A stretch of 64,000 bases of DNA from Membranipora membranacea (lineage: Eukaryota; Bryozoa; Gymnolaemata; Cheilostomatida; Membraniporidae), in NCBI GenBank assembly GCA_914767715.1, contig OU612072.1:9794001-9858000 (forward strand), read 5' to 3'. A program made the position numbers and the translations under genes. A model generated the notes under the pieces. It ran no database searches. It was not told where the DNA came from and worked only from the letters and a program-made list of their open reading frames with translations. Of this stretch, positions 1 through 11,846 are shown piece after piece. Within the stretch, counting starts at the first letter, position 1. The number at the start of each line of letters is the position of its first letter.

Positions 1-1089
1 AGCACTGAGAAAAACCGATCTTGGATCATTGGTAGCATAACTCTCTAGGTGTTCTAGGGTATGAGAAAAAAGCAATGGTTGGGCTCATTTCATGAAGCAA
101 TTGAGATTATGGGCGACAGCAAACCCTGCGAGAGTTTAGTTTTTTCGATAAGTCATACAACGACCACCAAGAACTCCAGCAACAGACAATGAACACCAAT
201 GTCAACTAATCATCGATGACAATCCAAAAAATTGTAAAGTTGCCATATACCTTCCTAACAAACACTCAAAGTCGAAGTATCTACAAGTAACTCAACACTC
301 GTGCATCAATCAATCAAGACCCTGAATCTAGGAAGATTCGCACTACTACATAAGGTAACAGAATCACTGACAGTGGGTGACAGGAGTGGTTAATACTGTA
401 CATGGGCATATACATTAAGGCTTGCATCTCCCACCACCACCATTTCCAACTCAACTTGACTTTGCCTGTCTTGTCAAGCTTATCAAGACTCCGCTGTGAC
501 AACAACAGTCAAACAATATTATCATAATAAGGATTCGCGGCTAGGCGTGGCTAAGCCTACCTTGGTCTACAGTAAACTTAGTGTATGCACTTTGCAGGAT
601 TTGCTTGGATTTTTCCTCTCATTACTTCTACATTAATCTTACTTCATTTGGCCTAAGGGTCCAATAATACACATTCTATGACCTTTTTTGTCAGTCACTG
701 GTCACTGTCAGCAGTCCCTGCTGTCAGTGAGTGTGACTGTCACTTGCAGACTTTTGTGGATACAACACAACTGCAAAGCTGGATCAACATTTACAACAAC
801 ATACCTTGCAAGTTGAAAGTTTGACACAGTGTGTGTGTTAACCAAGTATGATGACAATCAATACAATTGCAGTCAAAATAAAGTCCTCACAGTGTAACTG
901 TTTTCTCCAATCTTGTTTTTTGTCTCAACTGTCTCCAAATTTTGGCGGCATGGACATAACAGACAGAGCGTCATAGGCAGGACGTTACCTCTGATTGGCC
1001 ACCAATTGTTTTCTAATGATTTATCATTGGCTGTGCTTTTGTATCAATTATTGCATCATCATGCCACTCTGCCTGCAGGATAGCCTTGT

Positions 1090-2090
1090 CTAGCGAACTT
1101 AGGAAGAACTTGTTAGCCACATAGCAGGGTAGAAGGGGCGCGGCTTATTTGATTATGAGAGTAAAGACAACTCCCTATTCCCTATTGACACAAATTAATG
1201 TAATGTAATTTCAGATGCTTCGATGTTCTTTCATCACAGATTTGACGGTTTCAATGTAGGTATTGTTGCAAAACTTAGAATAACTGACAATACCTCTTAG
1301 AGACCTAAATCAAAGCGCAGTCGGTGTTTGCTAAAGTCACAAGGATCTAAAATATATACATCAGTTTGTTCCATCTGTGGAGGAGGGCTATCCCTCTGTG
1401 ACCACAGAGGGAACAAACTTGTTCTACAATACTTATATTCAAATATGGTAAATGCGAACTCTTAGTTTTTAATGAGGCTACTAGGATGATTAATAAGGTA
1501 CTAACCAAAATTCAGCTCACTAAGTGATGTTTTCATTTGCTTCGCCGAGTTGTTATTTGTGATATAAAGTCTAACACTAGCTTGAATGTTGGAATTAGTA
1601 AATGTTTAAGTGAAGCTTGAAGTTTGTTTATTGCCTTATTTCTAATATCAATCCTGTAATTGCTAGATAGCATCGAAAGTATGGCACATAAGTAAAACAA
1701 AATAAAAGGAGTCTGAGCTGTATTAGTTGAAAAATCGTAATAGCATTCAAAAAGGTGTTTTCTCACTTGGTGGTTCTATATTGGATGGCTGGTATTTATC
1801 TATCTTTGCTCTTCAAGCATATTTTCTGTTTGTATTTTATTTTAATGCGGGAGTTCAGGGGGTGTGGTGACTTAGCTGGCTATTTTAGTGAAGTGTCAGA
1901 GGCATACATCATATAAGCATATAGAGAGTATTTGTAGTATTAGTAAGGCACTGCATCTATAAAATACATCTAATATAACCATGTGCTTTCACAATGCTTG
2001 TATACAAATAAGTAAACCAATGAAACAAGAGTATCAGGCCACGCCCCTTCTACCCTGCTATGTGGCTAACAAATTCTTCCGCAAACTTAT
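1090..2090. repeat. short inverted repeat pair flanking about 0.9 kb
   Basis: A block of about 50 bp at 1090-1145 (core TAGCCACATAGCAGGGTAGA) reappears as its reverse complement at 2038-2090 with a few mismatches. The arms face each other across about 0.9 kb of AT-rich DNA that has no coding frame I recognise. This could be a decayed non-autonomous DNA transposon or two independent copies of one repeat in opposite orientation. I did not find a target-site duplication. Confidence 0.45.
1366..1425. repeat. hairpin fragment of CTAG-ended MITE family
   Basis: GTTTGTTCC-x-TCTGTGG near 1366-1383 pairs with CCACAGAGGGAACAAAC near 1399-1415, and a smaller inner hairpin (CCCTCTGTG / CACAGAGGG) sits between. 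The right end GAACAAACTTGTTCTA matches the termini of the elements at 2582-2718 and 18897-19019. Confidence 0.5.
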
Positions 2091-2435
2091 CCCTCAACTG
2101 TTCGCACATGCGCAGACTGTCATCATGCGGGTAATCCTGTGCATGACTCATTCCATTGAGTTCATTGTGAATGAGATCACTAAAACAAATAGCCTGCATT
2201 CCACATTGAATCAAGGGGGCTAAATTCACCGTGCTCAACAGACTTTGAGTGATGGAAAAGAAATCAGACCTTCCAACACATAACCAACAGCTCATTAATG
2301 GCCAGGTTATTTAAAGCAGTCACATGCGAGCATTTGTCAGTTTTGGCAAGCATAACATAACATAATTTTTCAATTGAGACCTTTGACCGATTGTCAGTGG
2401 TTGCATCTGTTTTGGAGTTCACATCCACCGTCATC

Positions 2436-5400
2436 ATGAGACCTGCGAATACATCAAGTAACAAGCAATCAGTTCTGTCATATCCAGACTAGTAAGTACA
2501 CCAGAAGACAAACTGCAATATTTTCACTTTACCGTAAATGTGTTACAACTCTGCTCATTAGCTGTTCGGTATTGATCTCAGCTAGAACGAGTGTGTTCCC
2601 TCTCTATGGATGTGAAGGAATATATAAAAACCTGTGCAGCAAGGTGTCGCAACGCCGCTGTGATATCCGACTTGTGCTTGTTCACTCCGCCGCCATGGAG
2701 GGAACAAGCTTGTTCTAGCTCCCAGCATATCTGGGCTCCCACATTGGGTTTAATAAACATCTGTGCGACAATGTTCTCATATAATATATTATATATAGTT
2801 ATTTTTACGGTGTATGTTCATGTCATTTGCAGTGACTACGTTTTCAAAGTTATTGTCGTCGGAGATTCAGGTGTTGGAAAGTCATCTGTTCTGCTGCGAT
2901 TTGCTGATGATGTGTTTCAGGATCACTATATCTCTACTATCGGAGTAGACATGGTAAGACGATGACTTTAAGCCGCTATCCCACAATGCAACAGCATGAT
3001 GCTTCATTACAATTATTAGCTTACAATATTAATGGCCTAACCTGAAATACAGCTCAGACTTGAGTCACAAGCCATTCGGTTCATATGTGGTAGAGGTGCC
3101 AGCCATAATTCAGTTCAATTCAGTTCAATTCATTAAATGTAGCAAGTGTCCAGTTAAGCTCGGAAGACTTAGTTAAAAGAAGCTATCACTTAGTTTCGCT
3201 ATCCAAGTCGAGAGTTAATGTTTAGTTATGATGCTCAGTGAATGTTTAAATTTTAGCTTGCCTTAAATCTTGTTTTATCTAAAACAGGGGATTGAACAAC
3301 TTTGATGAGGTCGCCTTGGAAATCAAGGAGTTTTTTTTTATCCTTAATATGAAGCGGTAAATAGTCATCCATACAAATATTTATTTTCTGAATTTTGAAA
3401 TCTAAGTTTTGAGCACCTCTTGTTTGTTTTTTTTATCACTCTATTGTTGTGAAAGTTACCATAATTCTGTTATAAATATTACATTATTAATACTTGTTTC
3501 AGAGAATCCGAACAGTTGATGTGAAAGGAAAGAACGTCAAATTAAACATAGTAAGTTTAAGCAATAGTCTGATCTCATTTGTACTTTGATTTGTGTTTAT
3601 GGCTGAAAAGACTGTATTTACAATGGTAGACAATGGTTTAAATCCTCACTGTCAGAATAAATTGATTATTCACGGAATTGATGTGTAAAGTTATCACATC
3701 CTGCACAGGCGAGGGACAACTCCGTTCTTAACCCACTTTTTCCGCTCTACCACTAGAATGTTTCTTTTTAACTTAAGATGAGTAAAGTAATCCTAGGAGG
3801 AAACGTTTTCAGTTACTCAAACCCCTTGCTAAACTTAAAGTTAGCTATTATATTCTAACCCTCTGTCTTACATAGACTCCCGCATCAGCTAGCCAAAACT
3901 TAGTGCTCAAGTCACTACCAAACTCAGCAGTAATATACCAATAGAAATCTAAATAAGTAAAGCCTTCCCTTGATTTAGGATGTGTCAGCCACACAATCCC
4001 TAAACTATAACAGTTTGCTTTAGAAATTCTAGGCTGTGCATAATGCCAATAAGTTAATTTGTTTACCGAGAATAAGTAAAAATGTAAAAATATTATTTAC
4101 AGTAATGAGAATTTACCAGTAATGAGTAATGTGCATTGTATGGTATATGATAAGAATGTTTTTATCTATGTATATTTAATATTATATATATATCGACTTA
4201 TGTAACTTACTGTTCTATTTGATAGTGGGATACCGCCGGACAGGACAGATATAAGACTATCTGCTGTCAGTACTACAGAGGAGCTCACGCTGTTATATTT
4301 GTCTATGATGTCACAGATGTGGTAAGATAATTACAATATCTCTGGACCAATGAAAAACTAATTGTGATTGAGCGGGATGACCAAATGAAGTAGCCTAAAG
4401 GTTGAACGGTTGTTTTCATTCTAGGGTTCACCTGGTCTAAGTGCTCAAAGGGCTCCAATACGAGTTAGTGGCATTAAATTATTGACAACGTAATGCCACT
4501 AACTCGTATTGAAGCCCTCTGAACACTTTGACTAGGGTCAACCTGCAGTGCAACTGTTTGTTTGTCAGCTAGGTGACATCTTGCAGCCAACTTTTCTATA
4601 TGGCAGGCAGGATGAGCTAGTGGTTGGGATTTGAGCTAGATAATCTAAGGGTTGCTGGTTCGACTCCCAGTCACTACCGTTTCTGCTAATGGAGGTGAGC
4701 TCTCCATACATTATCCCAGCTTGCCCACTCTTATCTTTTACAGGGGTCCCCGAAGTTAAATTGCTAAATTGCTTCTATGCAATATGTTTGATGTCCTGTC
4801 AAGACAGCTGGAGAGCTGCTAATAAAAAGTGATTTATATTTTTTACTTTTTACAACCAATTCAATGTTCTGATCATTGTATATTCGTCATAATAAATTAG
4901 TCTGTAACCCTATTTTTCAGGAGTCGTTTGAGCACATTCAGACATGGTATAACGAAGTTAACAATTACTGCAGCAGCGAGTGTATGTTTCTAATGGTAGG
5001 AAATAAATCGGATCTTCCACACAAAAGAGTTGTCTCCTTTGATCAGGCACAGGTAAGATATATCCAATAAGTGTTCTTGGTTTTTTTCTACAATAGGAAA
5101 TATGATTTGTGACATGAGAACTAACAGGCTTTTTGGCATGTAAACATGAGTGCTATTCAACAATCCTTGTGGCCACTTCACAACACCTCTACTAGAACAA
5201 CGATTAGGCCCTATGGCCTTCCTGTCTTGATCCTGGTCCTACCTTCAAGGCTATCCGTTTGTATTTTTGGCTCAACACTTATTATTATTCCTCTTAGTAA
5301 ATCTAGTGTCATAAAAAGGAAGTAGCAACAAAAAAATGATACAGTTAATAGTTTTGCTATCTCTCATTTCAGGCATATGCAGACCAGCTTGGTATACCAT

Positions 5401-5609
5401 ATATCGAGACATCTGCAAAGAATAACACCAATGTCACTCAGACATTTTTTAGCACCGCCGCCAAACTTACCGATCACTTCGGACACACACAGCAGCAGCC
5501 AGGGGGCAAAGATGTCATACAGGTTAGACCTGATGGTATGAGAAACATAGACGGTGGAAAACGCTCAAAACTTGGATCGCTAAACTGCTTGGACTGTAGT
5601 ATAATGTAA
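2436..5609 (+). CDS. Rab1/Rab35-like small GTPase, 6 exons, 229 aa
   Basis: Exons 2436-2491, 2833-2953, 3503-3550, 4226-4321, 4921-5052 and 5373-5609 join in phase to a complete 229-residue Rab protein, a GTP-driven switch for vesicle traffic at membranes. The protein has P-loop GDSGVGKS (29-36), switch I YISTIGVD (51-58), WDTAGQ (76-81, catalytic Gln81 present), YYRGAH, NKSD (135-138) and ETSAK (163-167). It ends in CSIM (226-229) with a further Cys223, a single CaaX-type prenylation end rather than the common double-Cys end. The first exon is inferred from the short chain [18 protein letters not shown] feeding into YDYVFK, which matches the Rab1 start NPEYDYLFK, so the donor choice (GTAAGT at 2492) is well supported. 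The N-terminal extension is about 12 residues longer than Rab1. Met59 replaces the usual Phe of the RabF1 motif. The subfamily is uncertain; [10 protein letters not shown] and the YYRGAH block favour Rab1. Introns 1 and 4 carry MITE/SINE insertions. Confidence 0.93.
2582..2718. mobile_element. CTAG-ended palindromic MITE in Rab intron 1
   Basis: The element starts CTAGAACGAGTGTGTTCCCT and ends with the inverse GGAACAAGCTTGTTCTAG, so both ends read CTAGAACRAG inward. It is 137 bp long and lies inside intron 1. The same termini occur at 18897-19019. It is non-coding. Confidence 0.6.
4435..4543. mobile_element. long-hairpin MITE in Rab intron 4
   Basis: Two arms of about 50 bp (4435-4486 and 4492-4543, the inner CGAGTTAGTGGCATTA perfectly paired) are separated by only a few bases, so the RNA would fold into a long stem. 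The outer ends read GGTTCACCTGG and the inverse of GGTTGACCCTAG. This is the typical shape of a MITE, here spliced out with the intron. Confidence 0.7.
4603..4840 (+). mobile_element. tRNA-derived SINE-like insert in Rab intron 4
   Basis: GATGAGCTAGTGGTTGGG resembles an A box and GGTTCGACTCC at about 4660 is a B box of a Pol III promoter. The cloverleaf pairing is imperfect (acceptor and T stems do not close), so this is not a working tRNA gene. A SINE head followed by an unrelated body is the best reading. The 3' limit is approximate. Confidence 0.45.
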
Positions 5610-7732
5610 ACTATAGGTTGCCTATAACATTAACTTACCCATGAAAAAGAATCTCAGAAACTTGCTACCAGATTCAAGATCAAGTCAAAGAATGACCATT
5701 CCTTTTTTTCACAGTGCCTTTAATTACTCTTTTGGTTGTCTAGTGAAAGAATTGTGAGCATGCGGTAAATAGTAAGTTAAAAGTCTGCAACAGATATTGT
5801 TTGGATTCACGGCTTGTTCAATGTGTATACCGATCCTCACTGACCAAAATAATACAATATTAATATTTATTTCTTTTTTTTATTGATAAAGCCTTCATAG
5901 CAAATCCTACATCCTTCCTAACTCTAGGTTTTGGTGATCACACCAAAGCTACAGCTACAGCTATTTTATTCATGGACTATCTATCACAATTAGGTATGTG
6001 AACAGTGTCAACAAAGTGGGGCAATCTTCACCATCAAATTGCCCCATCGTCTCTATCACATTGTTATATATGTCTATTTTGAATACCTCAGTTCACGTAG
6101 GATGTCCCAAAATGGCAAAAGCTGTGATTTTCCTTTTTAATGTTAATTGTCCAAAGTTTAGTGTGTTCGGACAATTATTTTATTGAAATGATATGTATTT
6201 TTTTATACATTTATTTTCATTTTTTTCTTAAATATATATAGATATGTAGATTATATCATATTTTACATATCTTATGTCTTATATAATTATGTTTATACAC
6301 GTTATAAAATTATAATCCCTCCCCTTAATTTTTGCTTTTGTTTTTATATAACCTCCTAAGCTCAGAACATCAACATTGAACTTGCAATATTAAGTTCGAT
6401 TGAAGCCCTTTTTTCAATCATCATTATTTGTATTTTGAATAAGTACATAGGTAAGTACATTATTCTACTGTTACGTAAATCTCATCTGATCAGCTTTTAT
6501 TGCAGCATCTCCGATGCACCTGTCAGACCACTTTTCTTCCGTAGTGCACATATCTCAGATTAATTTCCGTGTTTATTGTTAGCCAAATTTTAGGACGCTA
6601 TTTATGGGCCTCTGCAGCTGATATTACTTTTGATTCAATATACGGAATACAACAACAGCAAGCTTTGCTCTCTATATTGGATACATTATGAAACCTCTCG
6701 CAGCAGTAGAATCTTTAAATTGCTTGCACACTTGCATCAGGGTAAAATATGTTGAAAAGAGAATTTTAACCGTTAAAAACAGTGCAACAAATGAAATGCA
6801 TTTAATGTCCATTCATCGATCAGTTCTGTTTTAGCAAAAACACATGCACAGCCACCTCAGTGGAATCCATATACTGGAGCATCCACTCTCATACAATGGA
6901 CAGCCTCTGTGATTTTCTCTAAACTTTGTCTCAGCTCACTACAGCATTCGCCTACCTTGTGACTAGCATAAGACTGTCAAGTGATCTCCCTGCACCAGAA
7001 GGGGGAGAACCCCACGCACTTAGGACAGGCCCGTCACTTACAACATATGAAAGCCGGCAATGAATGCAATCACATGGATTTTTTTGCAAAAAAACAAAAC
7101 ACCTAAATATTCCATATAAATTGGCTTTTGCTAGTCAATATTTTGTAATCATAATCCTATTTTACCCTGTTCATCAAAATAATTGTCACAATCGTGTGCG
7201 TGGGAAAAGACGCCACCTCCTTTAATGCATTTACTATGAAATTATTGACTGATTCATGATGTTGTTAAATTTTCCTCTTGATGTCTAAGTGAAGGAAACA
7301 CAGCCCATAATTATACACATTCTGCCTCTGAATTAGTTGACCCCCTCGGTGACAGAATTCACTCTCCCTGTGAAATAAATAACCCTACTGTCAGCATTTT
7401 GCCACTCGGTTGATACATTTACATCACTATGCGTTTGTCAGAGCGGTCAGAGCCAAACAAGGCCCCTAACAGTCTCTGGTATACATCTTCCCTCTAACAA
7501 AGAACTCTGCCACTTTTTGTCCCAGCTGGTGTACTGTTCGAGATTTGAGCAGTAATCTTTGAAGTCCTTAAGGAGTTGATAGTTGATAGTTGGATAATTT
7601 TCTTTTTTTAAATGTTACGGATGCACAGAGCTAAGCCTTATCACAGTAAGGGATTGAACAGGTTCTTGGTTTGTATTGACACCAGCATAGATTCTTCCGA
7701 TCAGCCATTTCAGTGGTAATGTTTCATATTAA

Positions 7733-7975
7733 GTTAGTATTTAATATTTGATATTTAATATTTAATATACAATATTTGATATTAAATACATTGTGTTTAG
7801 TATTTATTATTTGATATTTGATATTTAATATTCAGTCTCTAATATTTAACATTTAACATACAATTTCAATATTGGATATTTAATATTTATTATTTAGTAT
7901 TTGCTAATTAATATTTATCATATAGTATTTAGTATTTGATATTTGATATTTAGTATTTAGTGTTTATAATTTAAT
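7733..7975. repeat. AT-rich minisatellite (ATATTTGAT/ATATTTAGT units)
   Basis: About 240 bp built from 8-10-bp variants of ATATTTRAT, including ATATTTGAT, ATATTTAAT and GTATTTAGT. It has almost no G+C and is non-coding. Confidence 0.85.
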
Positions 7976-8859
7976 CAAGAGATTATCAACTTTGGCCCCT
8001 GACCTTGCTTATTTTTCGGAGTGTTGTAAGGTCATGGTTGGGCAGAGATGTGCAAGAATTTTTATCTGCCTACCACTTTTCAATTTCTTTCGCTTCACCC
8101 TGCGACTATTGTTTTATATCACCAATGATGGGCAGGTTATGACTGAGTATGCTAATTAAATTACAAAGTTTCAAACATGCCCTCATTGATTATCAAAAAA
8201 CTTGCATGTTATGCAATAGGGAAAAAGATTTGATCCGAATGGATAATTATTTAGTGAGAAATCTCACTATATATTTCTCTGATCCATTATTAAACACAGT
8301 TTGATATGGAATGAACAAAATCATGTAGCTTTACAGCCATCGCAAGGAATTTAGTGTAATGACCCAAAGGTATATTAAACGAATTAATTGATGAAAAGTT
8401 ACTTTATCTGATGGTTTCATCCTAAAAGCTGTAGCTAACATAACCACATCCGTATCTCACTGCAGTCTATCATCTTCTGGGGTTTGGTTGGCCCCCAGGT
8501 GTACTCCGACCTGCCTGCAAACTGAGAGCAAACTGGCGCAGACATTGCGGCCTTGCCATTAAGGCAAATAATATTTCGCCGCCCATGCTTCGGGTTGTGG
8601 CGTGTGATATGACATCCGATTTTAATTTTTTTAATCAACCGTAAAGTGTGGCATTTTACCTGGTACAACCTGTTATGCCTTATATCACTGCTATAGAATA
8701 ACAGGCAGTTTCAGGTGAAAGGATTAACCAATAAGTTCTAACAACTTTATATTTTTGTTTTGTAAAAGCTTGCCTCAGTCTATATATTATACCTGATATT
8801 GATATTCTGACACTGTCATATCTAAAAGTTTGAGGTTCTCACGTTTCAACCCATTCTGC

Positions 8860-9300
8860 TAATCTTATAAATGATTGGTAGATTATAGTGGAGCAGATGT
8901 TCAAGTAATGCAAAAGCCTAAGCCAGCTACATATTGCTACCAAGACTTGCCACCATCACGCCACACTTACTCGGCATTCAATCAAGAAAATAATTTGTGC
9001 CCTGTAATCATAATCCTGCTAAAGATTACTCTTTATTGCAATTGAAAAAAATTTATGTACTGAGTTTTTGTCTTAAGCCGTTTATCTCATTTGAAAGATG
9101 CATATACAAGTTGAATAGTAAACTCAGAATTCTTTTTTTGTTGCAATCATTTGAATGGTAGACCATAATTATTGACTATTTAACTCTGATCATAAGTTAT
9201 TTGATCTTAGACCTGACTGAAAAAGTTCATATTATTACAACATACCCGAGTCAGCGAACAAGGTGGTTTTATTCCTGTTATAAGCACTTAAGGTATAGTA
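8860..9300 (+). repeat. copy of unnamed roughly 500-bp interspersed repeat
   Basis: This is a good reference copy of a family seen more than twelve times between about 8.8 and 36.5 kb. Landmarks in order are TGTTCAAGT, AGCCAGCTAC, GCCACACTTACTC, TAATCATAATCC, CTCTTTATTGCAATT, ATCTCATTTGAAA and TTATTTGATCTTAG. Other + copies lie near 16200-16570, 20500-20900, 24180-24440, 24520-24800, 32550-33160, 33540-33760 and 35990-36540. Reverse copies lie near 10840-10930, 25240-25460 and 34900-35060. It has no open frame. Confidence 0.7.
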
Positions 9301-9420
9301 ACGGTGTCGGTGAATTTTCATAAAAACCTATATGGAAGGATAGATAATTCGAAACTATTGCGTTAGCAAAAAAGAGTTTTGCAACATCTCAATCGGTTTG
9401 TATTTTATTGCTCATTGCAG

Positions 9421-9505
9421 TACTTACTACAATTACTACGATTACTATGAAACAGAGCGCGAGAAAATTATAGACTTCAAAGGTTCAGAAGGTGTAGCAG
9501 TAATG
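9421..9505 (+). CDS. orphan exon candidate, Tyr-rich (weak)
   Basis: A pyrimidine-rich acceptor ending TTGCAG at 9420 is followed by an 85-nt stretch open in the frame TYYNYYDYYETEREKIIDFK, then SEGVAVM, and then a GTGGGT donor at 9506. Composition is more coding-like than its surroundings. I could not find partner exons with matching phases, and the collagen B locus has no counterpart. It may be an exon of an unassembled gene or a chance frame. Confidence 0.25.
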
Positions 9506-11236
9506 GTGGGTAGTTTTTGAAAGCAATTTTCAGGTGTCTTTGGCATCATCCTGAGTTTTCATTGAACAGAATTAAGAAGTCATACATCAGCCAAGAAATT
9601 TCCAGCTAGTTTTGCTGTAGGTATACAGCTTTTACACCAAGAACAATCAAAACTTCATTCATTAGAAACTAGCAGGCATGCTGGTTTTTATCTGTTTTGT
9701 TCCACTTCTTGACACCATCAAAGCTGGGATTTATCTCACAGTCCGTGTCAGATATAAACAGAGGTCTAAGGGGACTTTTTTCTTTGTGGGTACTCTACTC
9801 TCCTGGTTGAAAATCTTTTTGAGAATCTTTTGCAATTTCTAAATCAAAATACACAGAAATATGGATCTGTAATAGTATGATTGATATCTGGTCAGGAGAG
9901 ACATCTCCACACTGTTTTTGAACAGAATCCAGTGGGAACTGTGTTCTAAAGGTTCCCCTCTATTTTTTTTCTGGGGAAAACACCACACTCACTGAGAACA
10001 CCGGATATAAATATGGCTCTTTACAGCGGGTTATGTTTCTATTGGTATCCTTATATATCTATTCCTTTTAGCCGACAGCAGGCACTAGTTAATCAAAAAA
10101 GGTATATATCTGATCTTGCCGGTTTTGATTTAGTATTGGGGCGATATATAATACCTGTAGTAAACCACTAGAAAACTACGCTAACTAGGTAAAATGCATT
10201 TGCAGACCAGTTGGACATTTTCGAGTCATTAATTGACATGGATTGGAAATCGCATTTGCAACAAGTGACATCACAGAGTGCCATGTACCACACACTCCTA
10301 TTTCTTGTACATATGGCGTTAATATAATCCTTTTACCTGGGACTAAGGATTGCAAATAAAGAGGCTGAGAATAGATTTAGATGGATGGAGAATGTTTAAA
10401 TTGAGAGAAGAAATGTTTCTAAATATTGTTTTGAATGTTTCTGGTAGACAGAAGAAATAGCACAGCATAGGTGGTGCAAATAATGCACCACATCATTAAA
10501 CTGCAGATGAGCACCCGTCTTACCATGTCTTGTCTTATGCCATGAGGGTAGTGGTATGAGACCATCCACTCCAGAGAACAGGTGATTGACACCCCCACGG
10601 CTCAAAGACCCCTGGATAATTTTGATTATTACTGATAGAACACATCCTTGATGTTAGAAGGATGAGTAGTTCCATCGGTTGGTTTTGTGATTACAAGAGT
10701 TGTCTGAGTCTGAGAAGTGTGTGATTTGTGAGAGTTGTGGGTTGAAATATGATTTGAGTTTTGTGGTTTGTGGGTAGGGAGAAGCCAGGGTAAATCCCTC
10801 GAGACAAGAGCTTGATAGCAAAGGATGTGATCATTTGCGCTATCAAAGCTTCTGTTTTACCATAATCTGCCCATCATCTGGGAGCTGATAATCAGGGTTT
10901 GGTGGTGAATATGATATAATATCTATCATAAAATTATAGTTTTGATATAGAAATTTCACCGCAAACAGCCGGAATAAGGCTCTTAAAAGCCATGGCAGGA
11001 AAACTATGCCCGAGTTAAGCTGTCTCTCCAAGGGGAAGTTTAGCGATAATTGCATTTAAACCGAACACCAATATATGTATGGATTTTTGATGACAAGTCT
11101 GAGCCCTATTTCAACGTAATTGACGGCATAGAAAAGGCACAATTTAGGAGTTTTCCACCCCCTCCTTGCATTATATAATTTTTAAGACAACTTTTTCCTG
11201 CCAGACCCTTTAATCACACCAGGGAAAACACCACAA
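9506..11236. other. intergenic upstream of collagen A
   Basis: No gene is seen. A block at about 10140-10350 (landmarks AACTACGCTAACTAGGTAAAA and AAGTGACATCACA) recurs at about 36770-36960, the matching place upstream of collagen B, so the duplicated unit may reach this far. A reverse partial copy of the roughly 500-bp family lies near 10840-10930. Confidence 0.5.
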
Positions 11237-11630
11237 AGGTGGAGACAGGCTTATGTGGTCATCGTATTTATAGCTCTATGGATGAAGAAGCTCAGATCAA
11301 CGCTTCAACTTTAATTAGCATGAGTCTACCGCAATAGTAGAATGATGTGAGGGAATAAGGATCTTAATCATACAGGTGGAGACAGGCTTATGTGGTCATG
11401 GTATTTACAGCTCTATGGATGAAGAAGCTCAGATCAACGCTTCAACTTTAATTAGCATGAGTCTACAGCAATAGTAGAATGATGTGAGGGAATAAGGATC
11501 TTAATCATACAGGTGGAGACAGGCTTATGTGGTCATGGTATTTACAGCTCTATGGATGAAGAAGCTCAGATCAAAGCTTCAACTTTAACTTGAAATTTCA
11601 GCAATGTGGTAGAATAATGTGAGTAGAGAC
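11237..11630 (+). repeat. 137-bp tandem repeat upstream of collagen A
   Basis: Three units start at 11237, 11374 and 11511 with AGGTGGAGACAGGCTTATGT. Units one and two are almost identical and unit three diverges in its last third. Collagen B has only a single relic of the unit at about 37906-38060, so the amplification is specific to copy A. The array ends about 150 bp before the TATA box. Confidence 0.9.
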
Positions 11631-11749
11631 ATTTGTGGTTGCGGCTAAGCTACCTGACCATAAAATGCTTTGGTCTGCAGTGAGTCTTTAATCATTATTT
11701 ATTGTCTTTTTTTTGTCTCAGGGTCTGTATGGTATTTTATGACTGGCGG

Positions 11750-11803
11750 CCTTGCTCAGCAATGATGAAGTTTTTCATATATATATAGCCAGAGACAAGG
11801 ATT
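11750..11803 (+). promoter_or_regulatory. core promoter of collagen A
   Basis: A TATATATATA box at 11778-11787 is followed by AGCCAGAGACAAGGATT. The block is almost identical at 38155-38208 before collagen B, while the flanking DNA has diverged. A start site about 25-30 bp downstream would give a short leader of about 40 nt before the ATG at 11847. Confidence 0.75.
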
Positions 11804-11846
11804 TTTTATTTAGTCTTCAGCTACCCCTCTGGTGAGATTTGTTGTC

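Larger units (their letters stand above)
1..2435. other. intergenic, no gene recognised
   Basis: No exon chain with consistent phases was found here. The only structured parts are a nested inverted repeat near 1366-1425 and a pair of inverted copies at about 1090-1145 and 2038-2090, listed separately. Short open frames on both strands lack codon-like composition and homology that I can recognise. Confidence 0.6.
5610..9420. other. intergenic, repeats only
   Basis: No coding chain is seen downstream of the Rab stop. Contents are AT-rich unique DNA, the minisatellite at 7733-7975, a repeat fragment near 8402-8560 (its parts recur at 31357-31412 on the other strand and at about 22930), and one copy of the roughly 500-bp interspersed family at about 8860-9300. 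I found no convincing poly(A) signal close to the Rab stop. Confidence 0.55.

Noticed and set aside
4603-4680. A functional tRNA gene
   Set aside because: A and B box words are present, but acceptor, D and T stems do not pair.
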